DNA of 64,000 nucleotides from Streptomyces sp. NBC_00582 (GTDB lineage Bacteria > Actinomycetota > Actinomycetes > Streptomycetales > Streptomycetaceae). Positions 57,703 through 64,000 of this stretch are shown here, one piece after another. A program made the position numbers and the translations under genes. The notes beneath the pieces were generated by a model, which saw only the letters and a list, made by a program, of their open reading frames with translations, had not been told where the DNA came from and made no database searches. Positions within the stretch are counted from its first letter, which is position 1. Each line of letters begins with the position of its first letter. The DNA lies in NCBI RefSeq assembly GCF_036345155.1, contig NZ_CP107772.1, positions 6,696,001-6,760,000 on the forward strand. The letters are read 5' to 3'.

Positions 57703-59717
57703 TGGAACGAGAACTGAAGGTCCCCGGGATCGTCTACGGCGGCGACTACAACCCCGAGCAGTGGCCCGAGGAGGTCTGGGCCGAGGACGTGCGCCTCATG
57801 GCCGAGGCCGGGGTGAACATGGTCAGCGTCAACATCTTCTCCTGGGCGCTGCTGGAGCCGTCCGAGGGCGCTTACGACTTCTCGCGCCTCGACCGGGTCC
57901 TCGACCTGCTGTACACCCACGGCATCGCCGCCGACCTCGCCACCCCGACGGCGGCCCCGCCGGCCTGGTTCTTCAAGGCCCACCCCGAGGCGCTGCCGGT
58001 GGACCACGACGGCCGCGTCCTGTCGTACGGCAGCCGTCAGACGTTCTGCCCGTCCAGCCCCGCCTACCGCGAGGCCGCCCTGCGGATCGCGCGGGCCCTG
58101 GGGGAGCGGTACGCCGAGCACCCGGCGGTCGTCATGTGGCACGTCCACAACGAGTACGGCTGCCACAACGCGGAGTGCTTCTGCGACACGAGCGCCCAGG
58201 ACTTCCGCCGCTGGCTGCGGGAGAGGTACGCCGACGACCTCGCGGCGCTCAACGACGCCTGGGGCACCACCTTCTGGAGCCAGTGGTACTACGACTGGGA
58301 CGAGATCATCCCGCCCCGGGCGACGGGCGCGGTCCCGAACCCCACCCACCGGCTGGACTGGCGCCGCTTCTGCAGCGACGCGCTGCTGTCGCTGTGCACG
58401 GCGGAGCGCGCGGTGCTCGCCGAGGCCGCTCCCGCGATCCCCGCCACCACCAACTTCATGGTGATGTACAACTTCGACGCGCTGGACTACTGGCGCTGGG
58501 CGCCGGAGCTGGACATCGTCTCCAACGACCACTACCTGCGCTCGACCGACCCCGAGTCGCAGATCGACATCGCGATGAGCGGTGACCTCGTACGGTCGCT
58601 GGCCGGCGGCCCCTGGCTGCTGATGGAGCACTCCACCGGAGCCGTCAACTGGCAGCCCGTCAACCGCGCCAAGGGCCCTGGGGAGTTGCGGCGCAACGCG
58701 CTCGCGCACGTGGCGCACGGCGCCGACGGCATCGCCTACTTCCAGTGGCGGGCCGCGAAGGCGGGCGCCGAGCAGTGGCACTCCGCGATGCTGCCGCACG
58801 CGGGCACGGACAGCGTGATCTGGCGGGACGTGGTGGCACTGGGCGCGGACCTGAAGGCCCTGGCCGAGGTGCGCGGCAGCACCGGCACCGCCGAGACGGC
58901 GATCGTCTGGGACTGGGACGCCAAGTGGGCGCTGGAACTGCCCTCGCAGCCCAGCGAGGCGGTCCGCTTCCTGGAGCTCGTCCGCTCCTGGTACGAGCCG
59001 CTGTGGCGGGCGGGTGTCGCCGTGGACTTCGTACGGCCCGACGCGGACCTGTCGGCGTACCGGCTGGTCCTCGCGCCCAGCCTGTACCTCGTGGACGACG
59101 CGGGCGCCGCGAACCTCACCGGTTTCGCCGAGCGGGGCGGCACACTGGTGGTCGGCTTCCACAGCGGGGCCGTGGACCAGAACTGCCATGTGCGGCTGGG
59201 CGGTTACCCGGGCGCGTTCCGGGAGGCGCTGGGTGTCCGCACGGACGAGGTGTTCCCGCTGCTGCCGGGGCAGACGGTCGGTCTCGACAACGGCGGCACG
59301 GGCGCGCTGTGGTCGGAGCGGGTCCGCACGGCCGGGGCGCAGACCGTGTCCTCGTACACCGACGGCCCCCTGACCGGCGTCCCGGCGATCACCCGCCACG
59401 GCTACGGCACCGGCACCGCCTGGTACGTGGCGACCCTGCCCGACGCCGCGACCCTGGCCGCGCTGCTGCACCGGATCCGCGAGGAGTCGGACGTACGGCC
59501 GGTCCTGGACGCCGTCCTGCCGCCGGGGGTGGAGGCGGTCCGCCGCCGGGGCGCCGAGGCCGACTATCTCTTCCTGATCGACCACGCGGGCGCGGGGGCG
59601 GAGATCGCCGTCGCCGCCGAGTCGGTGGAACTGCTGGACGGCAAGCCGGTGTTGGGCGGATCGGTGTCCGTTCCCCCGGGCGGGGTGGCGGTCGTACGGG
59701 AGCCGCGCGCCCTGTAG
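57702..59717 (+). CDS. beta-galactosidase, GH42
   Basis: 671 aa, normal for GH42. IVYGGDYNPEQWPEEVWAEDVRLM opens the barrel, acid/base Glu151 is in HVHNEYG, and nucleophile Glu309 is in LLMEHSTGAVNW. Four zinc-type cysteines lie around GCHNAECFC. The trimerisation (about 390-600) and C-terminal beta domains are complete. It is cytoplasmic. With the GH36 enzyme it would strip alpha- and beta-linked galactose from imported oligosaccharides. It is the last gene of the operon before a terminator. Confidence 0.9.
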   Translation: MERELKVPGIVYGGDYNPEQWPEEVWAEDVRLMAEAGVNMVSVNIFSWALLEPSEGAYDFSRLDRVLDLLYTHGIAADLATPTAAPPAWFFKAHPEALPVDHDGRVLSYGSRQTFCPSSPAYREAALRIARALGERYAEHPAVVMWHVHNEYGCHNAECFCDTSAQDFRRWLRERYADDLAALNDAWGTTFWSQWYYDWDEIIPPRATGAVPNPTHRLDWRRFCSDALLSLCTAERAVLAEAAPAIPATTNFMVMYNFDALDYWRWAPELDIVSNDHYLRSTDPESQIDIAMSGDLVRSLAGGPWLLMEHSTGAVNWQPVNRAKGPGELRRNALAHVAHGADGIAYFQWRAAKAGAEQWHSAMLPHAGTDSVIWRDVVALGADLKALAEVRGSTGTAETAIVWDWDAKWALELPSQPSEAVRFLELVRSWYEPLWRAGVAVDFVRPDADLSAYRLVLAPSLYLVDDAGAANLTGFAERGGTLVVGFHSGAVDQNCHVRLGGYPGAFREALGVRTDEVFPLLPGQTVGLDNGGTGALWSERVRTAGAQTVSSYTDGPLTGVPAITRHGYGTGTAWYVATLPDAATLAALLHRIREESDVRPVLDAVLPPGVEAVRRRGAEADYLFLIDHAGAGAEIAVAAESVELLDGKPVLGGSVSVPPGGVAVVREPRAL

Positions 59718-59728
59718 TCCCCGTGGAC

Positions 59729-59759
59729 GAGGCCCCCTTGTCGTCGACTTGGGGGCCTC
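59729..59759 (+). terminator. terminator of the galactoside operon
   Basis: GAGGCCCCC (59729-59737) pairs with GGGGGCCTC (59751-59759), a 9-bp perfect stem with a 13-base loop, 12 bases after the beta-galactosidase stop. Confidence 0.8.
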
Positions 59760-59807
59760 CTGCCCTGCTCTTCTCGCGTGTGTCACCCGTCGGCGAGGGG
59801 AGCTGCG

Positions 59808-60428
59808 TTGGCGACGAGACCGACCGAGGAGGAGATCCTCGCGGCCGTCGAACGGCAGCTGGCCGGCCGCCGGATCAGCACCCGGCTCACCGACCCGGGC
59901 GAGGCGTCCCTGACGTGGGAGTCGGTCCTGGAGTGCGAGATACACCGCTCGATCGAGGATCGGGGCACGGAGGGCCGCCGGACGGCGAAGCGACCGCTGA
60001 GCCGGAACGGACGGATCGCCGAACGCCCCACCTGCACCAGCGCCCTCGTGCGCATCCTGAAGCGGCCGGCTCGTACCCTCTGGGAGAAGCCCCTGGAAGA
60101 AGGGCTGATCGCCCGCTGCCCGCTGACCGAGGTCGAGTTTCTCCACAGCGCAAGGAACGCCGAGGACCGGACCGAACCGGTCCGCGACCTGGATGCGGTG
60201 TTCGGCTGGGCGCCTCTGGACGATCGGGCCGTGATACGGGCGTGGGACGTGCAACGGGAGCTCACCGAGAAGGGGCGGCACCGTTCTGCCGGTGCCGTGG
60301 ATCCGCTCGTCGCCGCGACCGCCGAACTCCAGGGGCTGACCATGCCGCACCACGACAACGACTTCGGGACGATCGCGTCGGTGACGGGGCAGCCGACCCA
60401 ACGGCTTGCGGCGCCGGGCACCCTCTGA
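59808..60428 (+). pseudogene. degenerate VapC-like PIN-domain ORF
   Basis: 206-aa frame. The C-terminal 130 residues match PIN-domain toxins: TSALVRILKRPARTLWEKPL, LTEVEFLHSARN (acid kept), AGAVDPLVAATAELQGL (acid kept) and HHDNDFGTI (acid kept). The first catalytic Asp, normally just before TSALV, is a Cys codon (60033-60035), so nuclease activity is probably lost. The first 75 residues are unrelated to usual antitoxins. The start is unclear: TTG 59808 has GAGGGGAG upstream, GTG 59778 is an alternative. Codon bias is looser than in its neighbours, suggesting a decayed acquired gene. Confidence 0.5.
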
Positions 60429-60452
60429 GCGGCCCCCTGGGAAACCACCGGA

Positions 60453-60481
60453 GCGCGGCACGCCCCCTCGACGTGCCGCGC
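60453..60481. terminator. bidirectional terminator
   Basis: Perfect 10-bp stem GCGCGGCACG (60453-60462)/CGTGCCGCGC (60472-60481) with a 9-base loop, between the PIN-domain ORF and the convergent bglC gene. Confidence 0.85.
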
Positions 60482-60498
60482 CCCTCCCCTTCCCCGGG

Positions 60499-61932
60499 TC
60501 AGGTGGTCGCGGGTGCGGGGGACGGCAGGGTGCCCGTGCGGGCCGCCTCGCCGTACCAGTGCGCGCTCGACTTCGGCGTCCGGGTCAGCGTCGCGTAGTC
60601 CACGTACACCGCCCCGAACCGCTTCCCGTAGCCGTACGCCCACTCGAAGTTGTCCAGCAGGGACCACAGGTAGTAGCCGCGCACGTCCGCGCCGTCGGCG
60701 ATGGCCCGGCGCACCGCGGAGAGGTGGCCGTGCAGGTAGGCGATCCGCTCCGGGTCGTGGACGCGGCCGTCCGGGTCGGGCTTGTCGTCGTAGGCCGCGC
60801 CGTTCTCGGTGATGTAGAGGGGCAGCCCGGGAGCTTCCTTCGTGTAGCGCATGATCAGCTCGTGCAGGCCCGAGGGGTCGATCGTCCAGCCCATCTCCGT
60901 GCGGTCGCCCGGGGTCTGGTGGAAGGCGACGTCGTCGGCGGCGGGCCAGGGGGAGTGGTCGCTCGCGCCGTGGCCGTCCGTGCGCGGACCCTTCGGCTGT
61001 TCCCGGGCCGCCGAGACCAGCGTGGGCGTGTAGTAGTTCAGACCCAGCGCGTCCAACGGCTGGTGGATGGCCCGCAGATCGCCGTCGAGGACGTACGACC
61101 AGTCGGTCAGACCGGAGGTGGCCGCGAGCAGCGTCTCCGGGTACGCACCCTTCAGGATCGGGCCGTGGAAGACGCCGTTGGCCAGGTCGTCGATCTTCGT
61201 GACGGCCGCCAGATCGGCCGGCGACTGCGAAAGGGGCCGTACGACGGAGGAGTTGAGGCTGATCGCCACCGTGTTGCGGGCCGGCATGGCCGCGCGGAGC
61301 GCCGAGGTGCCGAGGCCGTGGGCGAGGTTCAGGTGGTGGGCGGCGCGCAGGGAGGCCGCCGGGTCGGTGCGGCCGGGCGCGTGCACCCCGGACGCGTAGC
61401 CCAGGAACGCGCTGCACCAGGGCTCGTTGAGCGTGATCCAGTTCTCCACACGGTCGCCGAGCGCCTCGCCGACGATCTGCGCGTACTCCGCGAACCGGTA
61501 CGCGGTGTCGCGCTCCGGCCAGCCGCCCGCGTCCTCCAGCTCCTGCGGCAGGTCCCAGTGGTAGAGGGTGACGGCCGGCTTGATGCCGTTCGCCAGCAGC
61601 TCGTCGACCAGCCGGCGGTAGAAGTCCAGGCCGCGCTGGACGGCCGGGCCGCGGCCCGTCGGCTGGACCCGGGACCAGGAGATGGAGAAGCGGTACGCGT
61701 TCAGGCCCAGCTCCGCCATCAGCGCGACGTCCTCGCGGTAGCGGTGGTAGTGGTCGACAGCGATGTCACCGTGCTCGCCGCCGAGGGTCTTGCCCGGCGT
61801 ATGGCTGAAGGTGTCCCAGATCGACGGGGTGCGGCCGTCCTCCCGCACCGCCCCCTCGATCTGGTACGCGGAGGTCGCCGCGCCCCAGAGGAAGGCGGGA
61901 GGAAAGGTCACGGGGGTGACGGGATCAGTCAT
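60499..61932 (-). CDS. bglC: beta-glucosidase GH1 (BglC-like)
   Basis: 477-aa cytoplasmic GH1 enzyme. [15 protein letters not shown] starts the barrel, acid/base Glu170 is in TLNEPW, and nucleophile Glu376 is in [21 protein letters not shown] is also present. It hydrolyses cellobiose and other beta-glucosides to glucose. ATG 61932 is overlapped by a CebR-type operator that also covers the GGGAG ribosome site. Last gene of cebE-cebF-cebG-bglC, the standard Streptomyces cellobiose operon. Confidence 0.9.
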   Translation of the reverse strand: MTDPVTPVTFPPAFLWGAATSAYQIEGAVREDGRTPSIWDTFSHTPGKTLGGEHGDIAVDHYHRYREDVALMAELGLNAYRFSISWSRVQPTGRGPAVQRGLDFYRRLVDELLANGIKPAVTLYHWDLPQELEDAGGWPERDTAYRFAEYAQIVGEALGDRVENWITLNEPWCSAFLGYASGVHAPGRTDPAASLRAAHHLNLAHGLGTSALRAAMPARNTVAISLNSSVVRPLSQSPADLAAVTKIDDLANGVFHGPILKGAYPETLLAATSGLTDWSYVLDGDLRAIHQPLDALGLNYYTPTLVSAAREQPKGPRTDGHGASDHSPWPAADDVAFHQTPGDRTEMGWTIDPSGLHELIMRYTKEAPGLPLYITENGAAYDDKPDPDGRVHDPERIAYLHGHLSAVRRAIADGADVRGYYLWSLLDNFEWAYGYGKRFGAVYVDYATLTRTPKSSAHWYGEAARTGTLPSPAPATT

Positions 61933-61945
61933 GGAAGCGCTCCCA
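61932..61945. promoter_or_regulatory. CebR-type operator
   Basis: TGGAAGCGCTCCCA differs at one base from the CebR consensus palindrome TGGGAGCGCTCCCA. It overlaps the bglC start codon and ribosome site in the cebG-bglC gap, where CebR boxes are known in other Streptomyces. Cellobiose would relieve repression. Confidence 0.85.
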
Positions 61946-62042
61946 TGGATGGTCGTCGAGGCCGACGAGGCCGACGAGATTGGGGGGAAGTGGGGTGAAA
62001 AGGGCCGGGGCGGCGGTGACCCGGCCCCTGGATCGCAAGAGG

Positions 62043-62954
62043 TCAGCCCTTCACCGCGCCCTGCATGATGCCGCCCACGATCTGCTTGCCGAAGACCGCG
62101 AAGACCACCAGCAGCGGCAGCGTGCCCAGCAGCGCGCCGGCCATGATCAGGGACTGGTCGGGCGTGTACCCGCGGCCGAGGCCCGCGATCGCGACCTGCA
62201 CGGTCGGGTTGCCGGTCTGGCTCAGCACCAGGAAGGGCCACAGGAAGTCGTTCCACGTCTGGACGAACGTCAGCATGCCCAGCACCGCCATCGCGGGGCG
62301 CGCCGCGGGGAACACCACGTGCCACACCACGCGCCAGCTGTTCGCACCGTCCACCCGGGCCGCCTCGATGATCTCGTCGGGCAGCGCCTGGATCAGGTAC
62401 TGCCGCATGAAGAACACACCGAACGCGCTCACCAGCGACGGCAGGATCACCGCCTGGAGCTGATCGGTCCACTCCAGCTTGGCGACCATCATGTACAGCG
62501 GGATCACACTGAGCTGCGGCGGCACCATCATCGTGCCGATCACGATCAGCATCAGCGCGCCCTTGCCCCGGAACCGCAGCTTGGCGAAGGCGAAACCGGC
62601 GATCGTGGACAGCACCACGATCGTCGCCGCCGACGTCCCCGCCACGATGGTCGTGTTGAGGAAGGCCTTGCCGAGGTTGGCGTCGGTCCAGGCGACGTCC
62701 AGCTTCTTGAACAGGTTCGAGCCGAACCACAGCGGCGGGGGCGTCTGCGCCAGCCGGTTGTTGTCGCGGGAGGCGGCGATCGCCGTCCACACGAGCGGGA
62801 ACAGCGAGCCGATCGTGAACAGGATCAGGACGGCGTAGGCGATCGGGCCGCCGTGGTGCTGGCCGCCCGCCCGCGCGGACTTCGGCCGGCGTACCCGGCG
62901 GGCCGCCGGCACGGCGTCCTCCGGCTCGGATTTGGTCAGGGTCGTCGTCGTCAC
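62043..62954 (-). CDS. cebG: cellobiose ABC transporter permease CebG
   Basis: 303-aa MalG-type permease with about six helices and the EAA motif [30 protein letters not shown] precedes GTG 62954. Eleven bases separate it from cebF. Identified by position between cebF and bglC together with the CebR site. It should import cellobiose and short cello-oligosaccharides, energised by MsiK encoded elsewhere. Confidence 0.85.
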   Translation of the reverse strand: MTTTTLTKSEPEDAVPAARRVRRPKSARAGGQHHGGPIAYAVLILFTIGSLFPLVWTAIAASRDNNRLAQTPPPLWFGSNLFKKLDVAWTDANLGKAFLNTTIVAGTSAATIVVLSTIAGFAFAKLRFRGKGALMLIVIGTMMVPPQLSVIPLYMMVAKLEWTDQLQAVILPSLVSAFGVFFMRQYLIQALPDEIIEAARVDGANSWRVVWHVVFPAARPAMAVLGMLTFVQTWNDFLWPFLVLSQTGNPTVQVAIAGLGRGYTPDQSLIMAGALLGTLPLLVVFAVFGKQIVGGIMQGAVKG

Positions 62955-62965
62955 GGCCGGTCCTC

Positions 62966-63976
62966 CTAACTACTGGCGCGCAGCCGGCGCGAGATGACGT
63001 AGTTGACGATGCCGACGACGATCAGGATCAGGAACATCGTCCAGGCGATCGCCGAGGCACGGCCCAGGTGCTGGTTGACCCAGCCCTGCTCGTACAGATA
63101 CAGACCGAGCGTCTGGAACTGGTGCTCCGCGCCGCCCGAGGCGCCCTTGTTGGCGTCGAACAGCAGCGGCTCACCGAAGACCTGGCTGGCGCCGATCGTG
63201 GAGACGACGACCGTGAACAGGATCGTCGGCCGCAGCGACGGCAGCGTCACATGGAAGAACTGCTGCCAGCGGTTGGCGCCGTCCAGCGCCGCCGACTCGT
63301 ACAGATCCTGCGGGATCGCCTGCATCGCGGCCAGATAGATCAGCGCGTTGTAGCCCGTCCAGCGCCAGATGATGATCGTGGAGACCGCGATCTGCGACGG
63401 CCACTTGTCGTTCTGCCAGTCGATCGCGTCGATCCCGACGAAGTGCAGCGCCCAGTTGATCATGCCGTAGTCGCGGCCGAACAGCAGCACGAAGACGAGG
63501 GAGGCGGCGGCGATCGAGGTCGCGTACGGCGCGAGCATCGCGACCCGGTAGAACGTCGAGGCGCGCAGCCGGTAGTTGAGGATGTGCGCGAGGCCCATCG
63601 CCATCAGCAGCTGCGGGACCGTCGAGATGATGCCGATGGTCAGGGTGTTCTTCGCCGCGTTCCAGAAGAACTCGTCGTCGAAGATCCGGGTGTAGTTGCG
63701 CAGGCCCACCCACGTCATGTCGGTGGGGGCGGTCATCTCCACCTGGTGCAGCGACGCCCAGCCCGTGTAGACCAGCGGGAACAGACCGAAGGCGAGGAAC
63801 AGCAGGAAGAACGGCGAGACGAAGGCGTACGGGGACCAGCGGATGTCCCGCTGCCAGCGGCGCGAGAGCCGGTCCCGGCGCCGCGCCTCAGCCTGTGCGG
63901 CTTCCGCGGGCGGGCGGCCCGGGGCCGCGCCCCCCTCCTTCACGGGGGGCGCGGCGGTGTCGTGGCGGGTGGCCAT
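62966..63976 (-). CDS. cebF: cellobiose ABC transporter permease CebF
   Basis: 336-aa MalF-type permease. The N-terminal 50 residues are charged and cytoplasmic, then six helices follow ([24 protein letters not shown] first). The EAA motif is [23 protein letters not shown] chose ATG 63976; a GTG at 63985 that overlaps the cebE stop (GTGA) is an equally credible coupled start. Paired with CebG. Confidence 0.85.
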   Translation of the reverse strand: MATRHDTAAPPVKEGGAAPGRPPAEAAQAEARRRDRLSRRWQRDIRWSPYAFVSPFFLLFLAFGLFPLVYTGWASLHQVEMTAPTDMTWVGLRNYTRIFDDEFFWNAAKNTLTIGIISTVPQLLMAMGLAHILNYRLRASTFYRVAMLAPYATSIAAASLVFVLLFGRDYGMINWALHFVGIDAIDWQNDKWPSQIAVSTIIIWRWTGYNALIYLAAMQAIPQDLYESAALDGANRWQQFFHVTLPSLRPTILFTVVVSTIGASQVFGEPLLFDANKGASGGAEHQFQTLGLYLYEQGWVNQHLGRASAIAWTMFLILIVVGIVNYVISRRLRASS

Positions 63977-63981
63977 ACGGG

Positions 63982-64000
63982 TCACTTGTCCAGGTTGTTG
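63982..64000 (-). CDS. cebE: CebE cellobiose-binding protein, last codons only
   Basis: Only the 3' end is inside the window: minus strand ...NNLDK followed by TGA (63984-63982). Identification rests on position directly before cebF. The rest of the gene lies to the right of the window. Confidence 0.5.

Noticed and set aside
57234..60461. 1075-codon minus-strand frame
   Set aside because: Antisense to the GH36, GH42 and PIN-domain genes; a shadow frame despite its length.

Overview
The window is chromosomal DNA from a Streptomyces. The base composition is very G+C rich with G/C-biased third codon positions. GTG and TTG starts are common and 4-bp ATGA/GTGA gene overlaps are frequent. The content is also typical: a GH18 chitinase, an AA10 LPMO and a GH6 cellulase, a class F sortase, a PAS-GGDEF-EAL protein, and a cellobiose cebEFG-bglC operon with a CebR-type operator. 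From memory, the order from the GH6 enzyme to cebE resembles the S. coelicolor SCO2795-SCO2850 region, inverted. No rRNA, CRISPR array, insertion sequence or replication origin was seen.

Regions. (1) 1-8.1 kb: one + strand biosynthetic operon, cut at the left edge. It encodes a LysZ-like amino-acid kinase, a class I glutamine amidotransferase, a Glu/Leu-type dehydrogenase, an AMP-dependent ligase, a PLP aminotransferase and an FAH-fold protein. A MerR regulator and an MFS exporter share a promoter beside it. This looks like accessory nonproteinogenic amino-acid metabolism. (2) 8.2-19 kb: a GntR/membrane pair, a short YidC, an FAH hydrolase, an ROK-controlled oxidoreductase pair, a surface protein, a HAD phosphatase, a class F sortase with a secreted partner, and a lipoprotein GH6. 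(3) 19-25.2 kb: tRNA-Lys copy 1, an NlpC/P60 cell-wall protein, an SPFH protein, a chitin LPMO with a DasR-like site, and an acyl-CoA ligase running into tRNA-Lys copy 2. (4) 25.2-32.3 kb: an IclR regulator, an Ehu-like amino-acid/ectoine ABC transporter, a D-hydroxyacid dehydrogenase, a EutA-like racemase-fold protein and a luciferase-like oxidoreductase. (5) 32.3-36.6 kb: a c-di-GMP enzyme (CdgA-like), an M6 protease, tRNA-Lys copy 3 and a Prim-Pol-like small protein.

(6) 37.2-41.3 kb: a translationally coupled trio. It consists of a Cas4/Dna2-type iron-sulfur nuclease, a 529-aa protein with no recognised family, and an SF1B helicase. The gene order copies the domain order of eukaryotic Dna2, so a split Dna2-like machine is the most interesting candidate here. 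A PAP2 phosphatase gene overlaps its start. (7) 42.4-52.9 kb: a histidine phosphatase, an NsdA-like TPR regulator and a divergent Prim-Pol-like protein, a spermidine-synthase-like methyltransferase, a TetR/MFS efflux pair, and an OmpR-type two-component system followed by the chitinase. (8) 53-64 kb: a galactoside operon (ABC importer, GH36 alpha-galactosidase, GH42 beta-galactosidase), a degenerate PIN-domain ORF, and cebE(partial)-cebF-cebG-bglC for cellobiose uptake and hydrolysis.

Taken together, regions 2, 3, 7 and 8 form a polysaccharide-scavenging neighbourhood (cellulose, chitin, galactosides). Operators for CebR-, DasR-, ROK-, TetR-, MerR- and GntR-type regulators can be read directly in the intergenic DNA.
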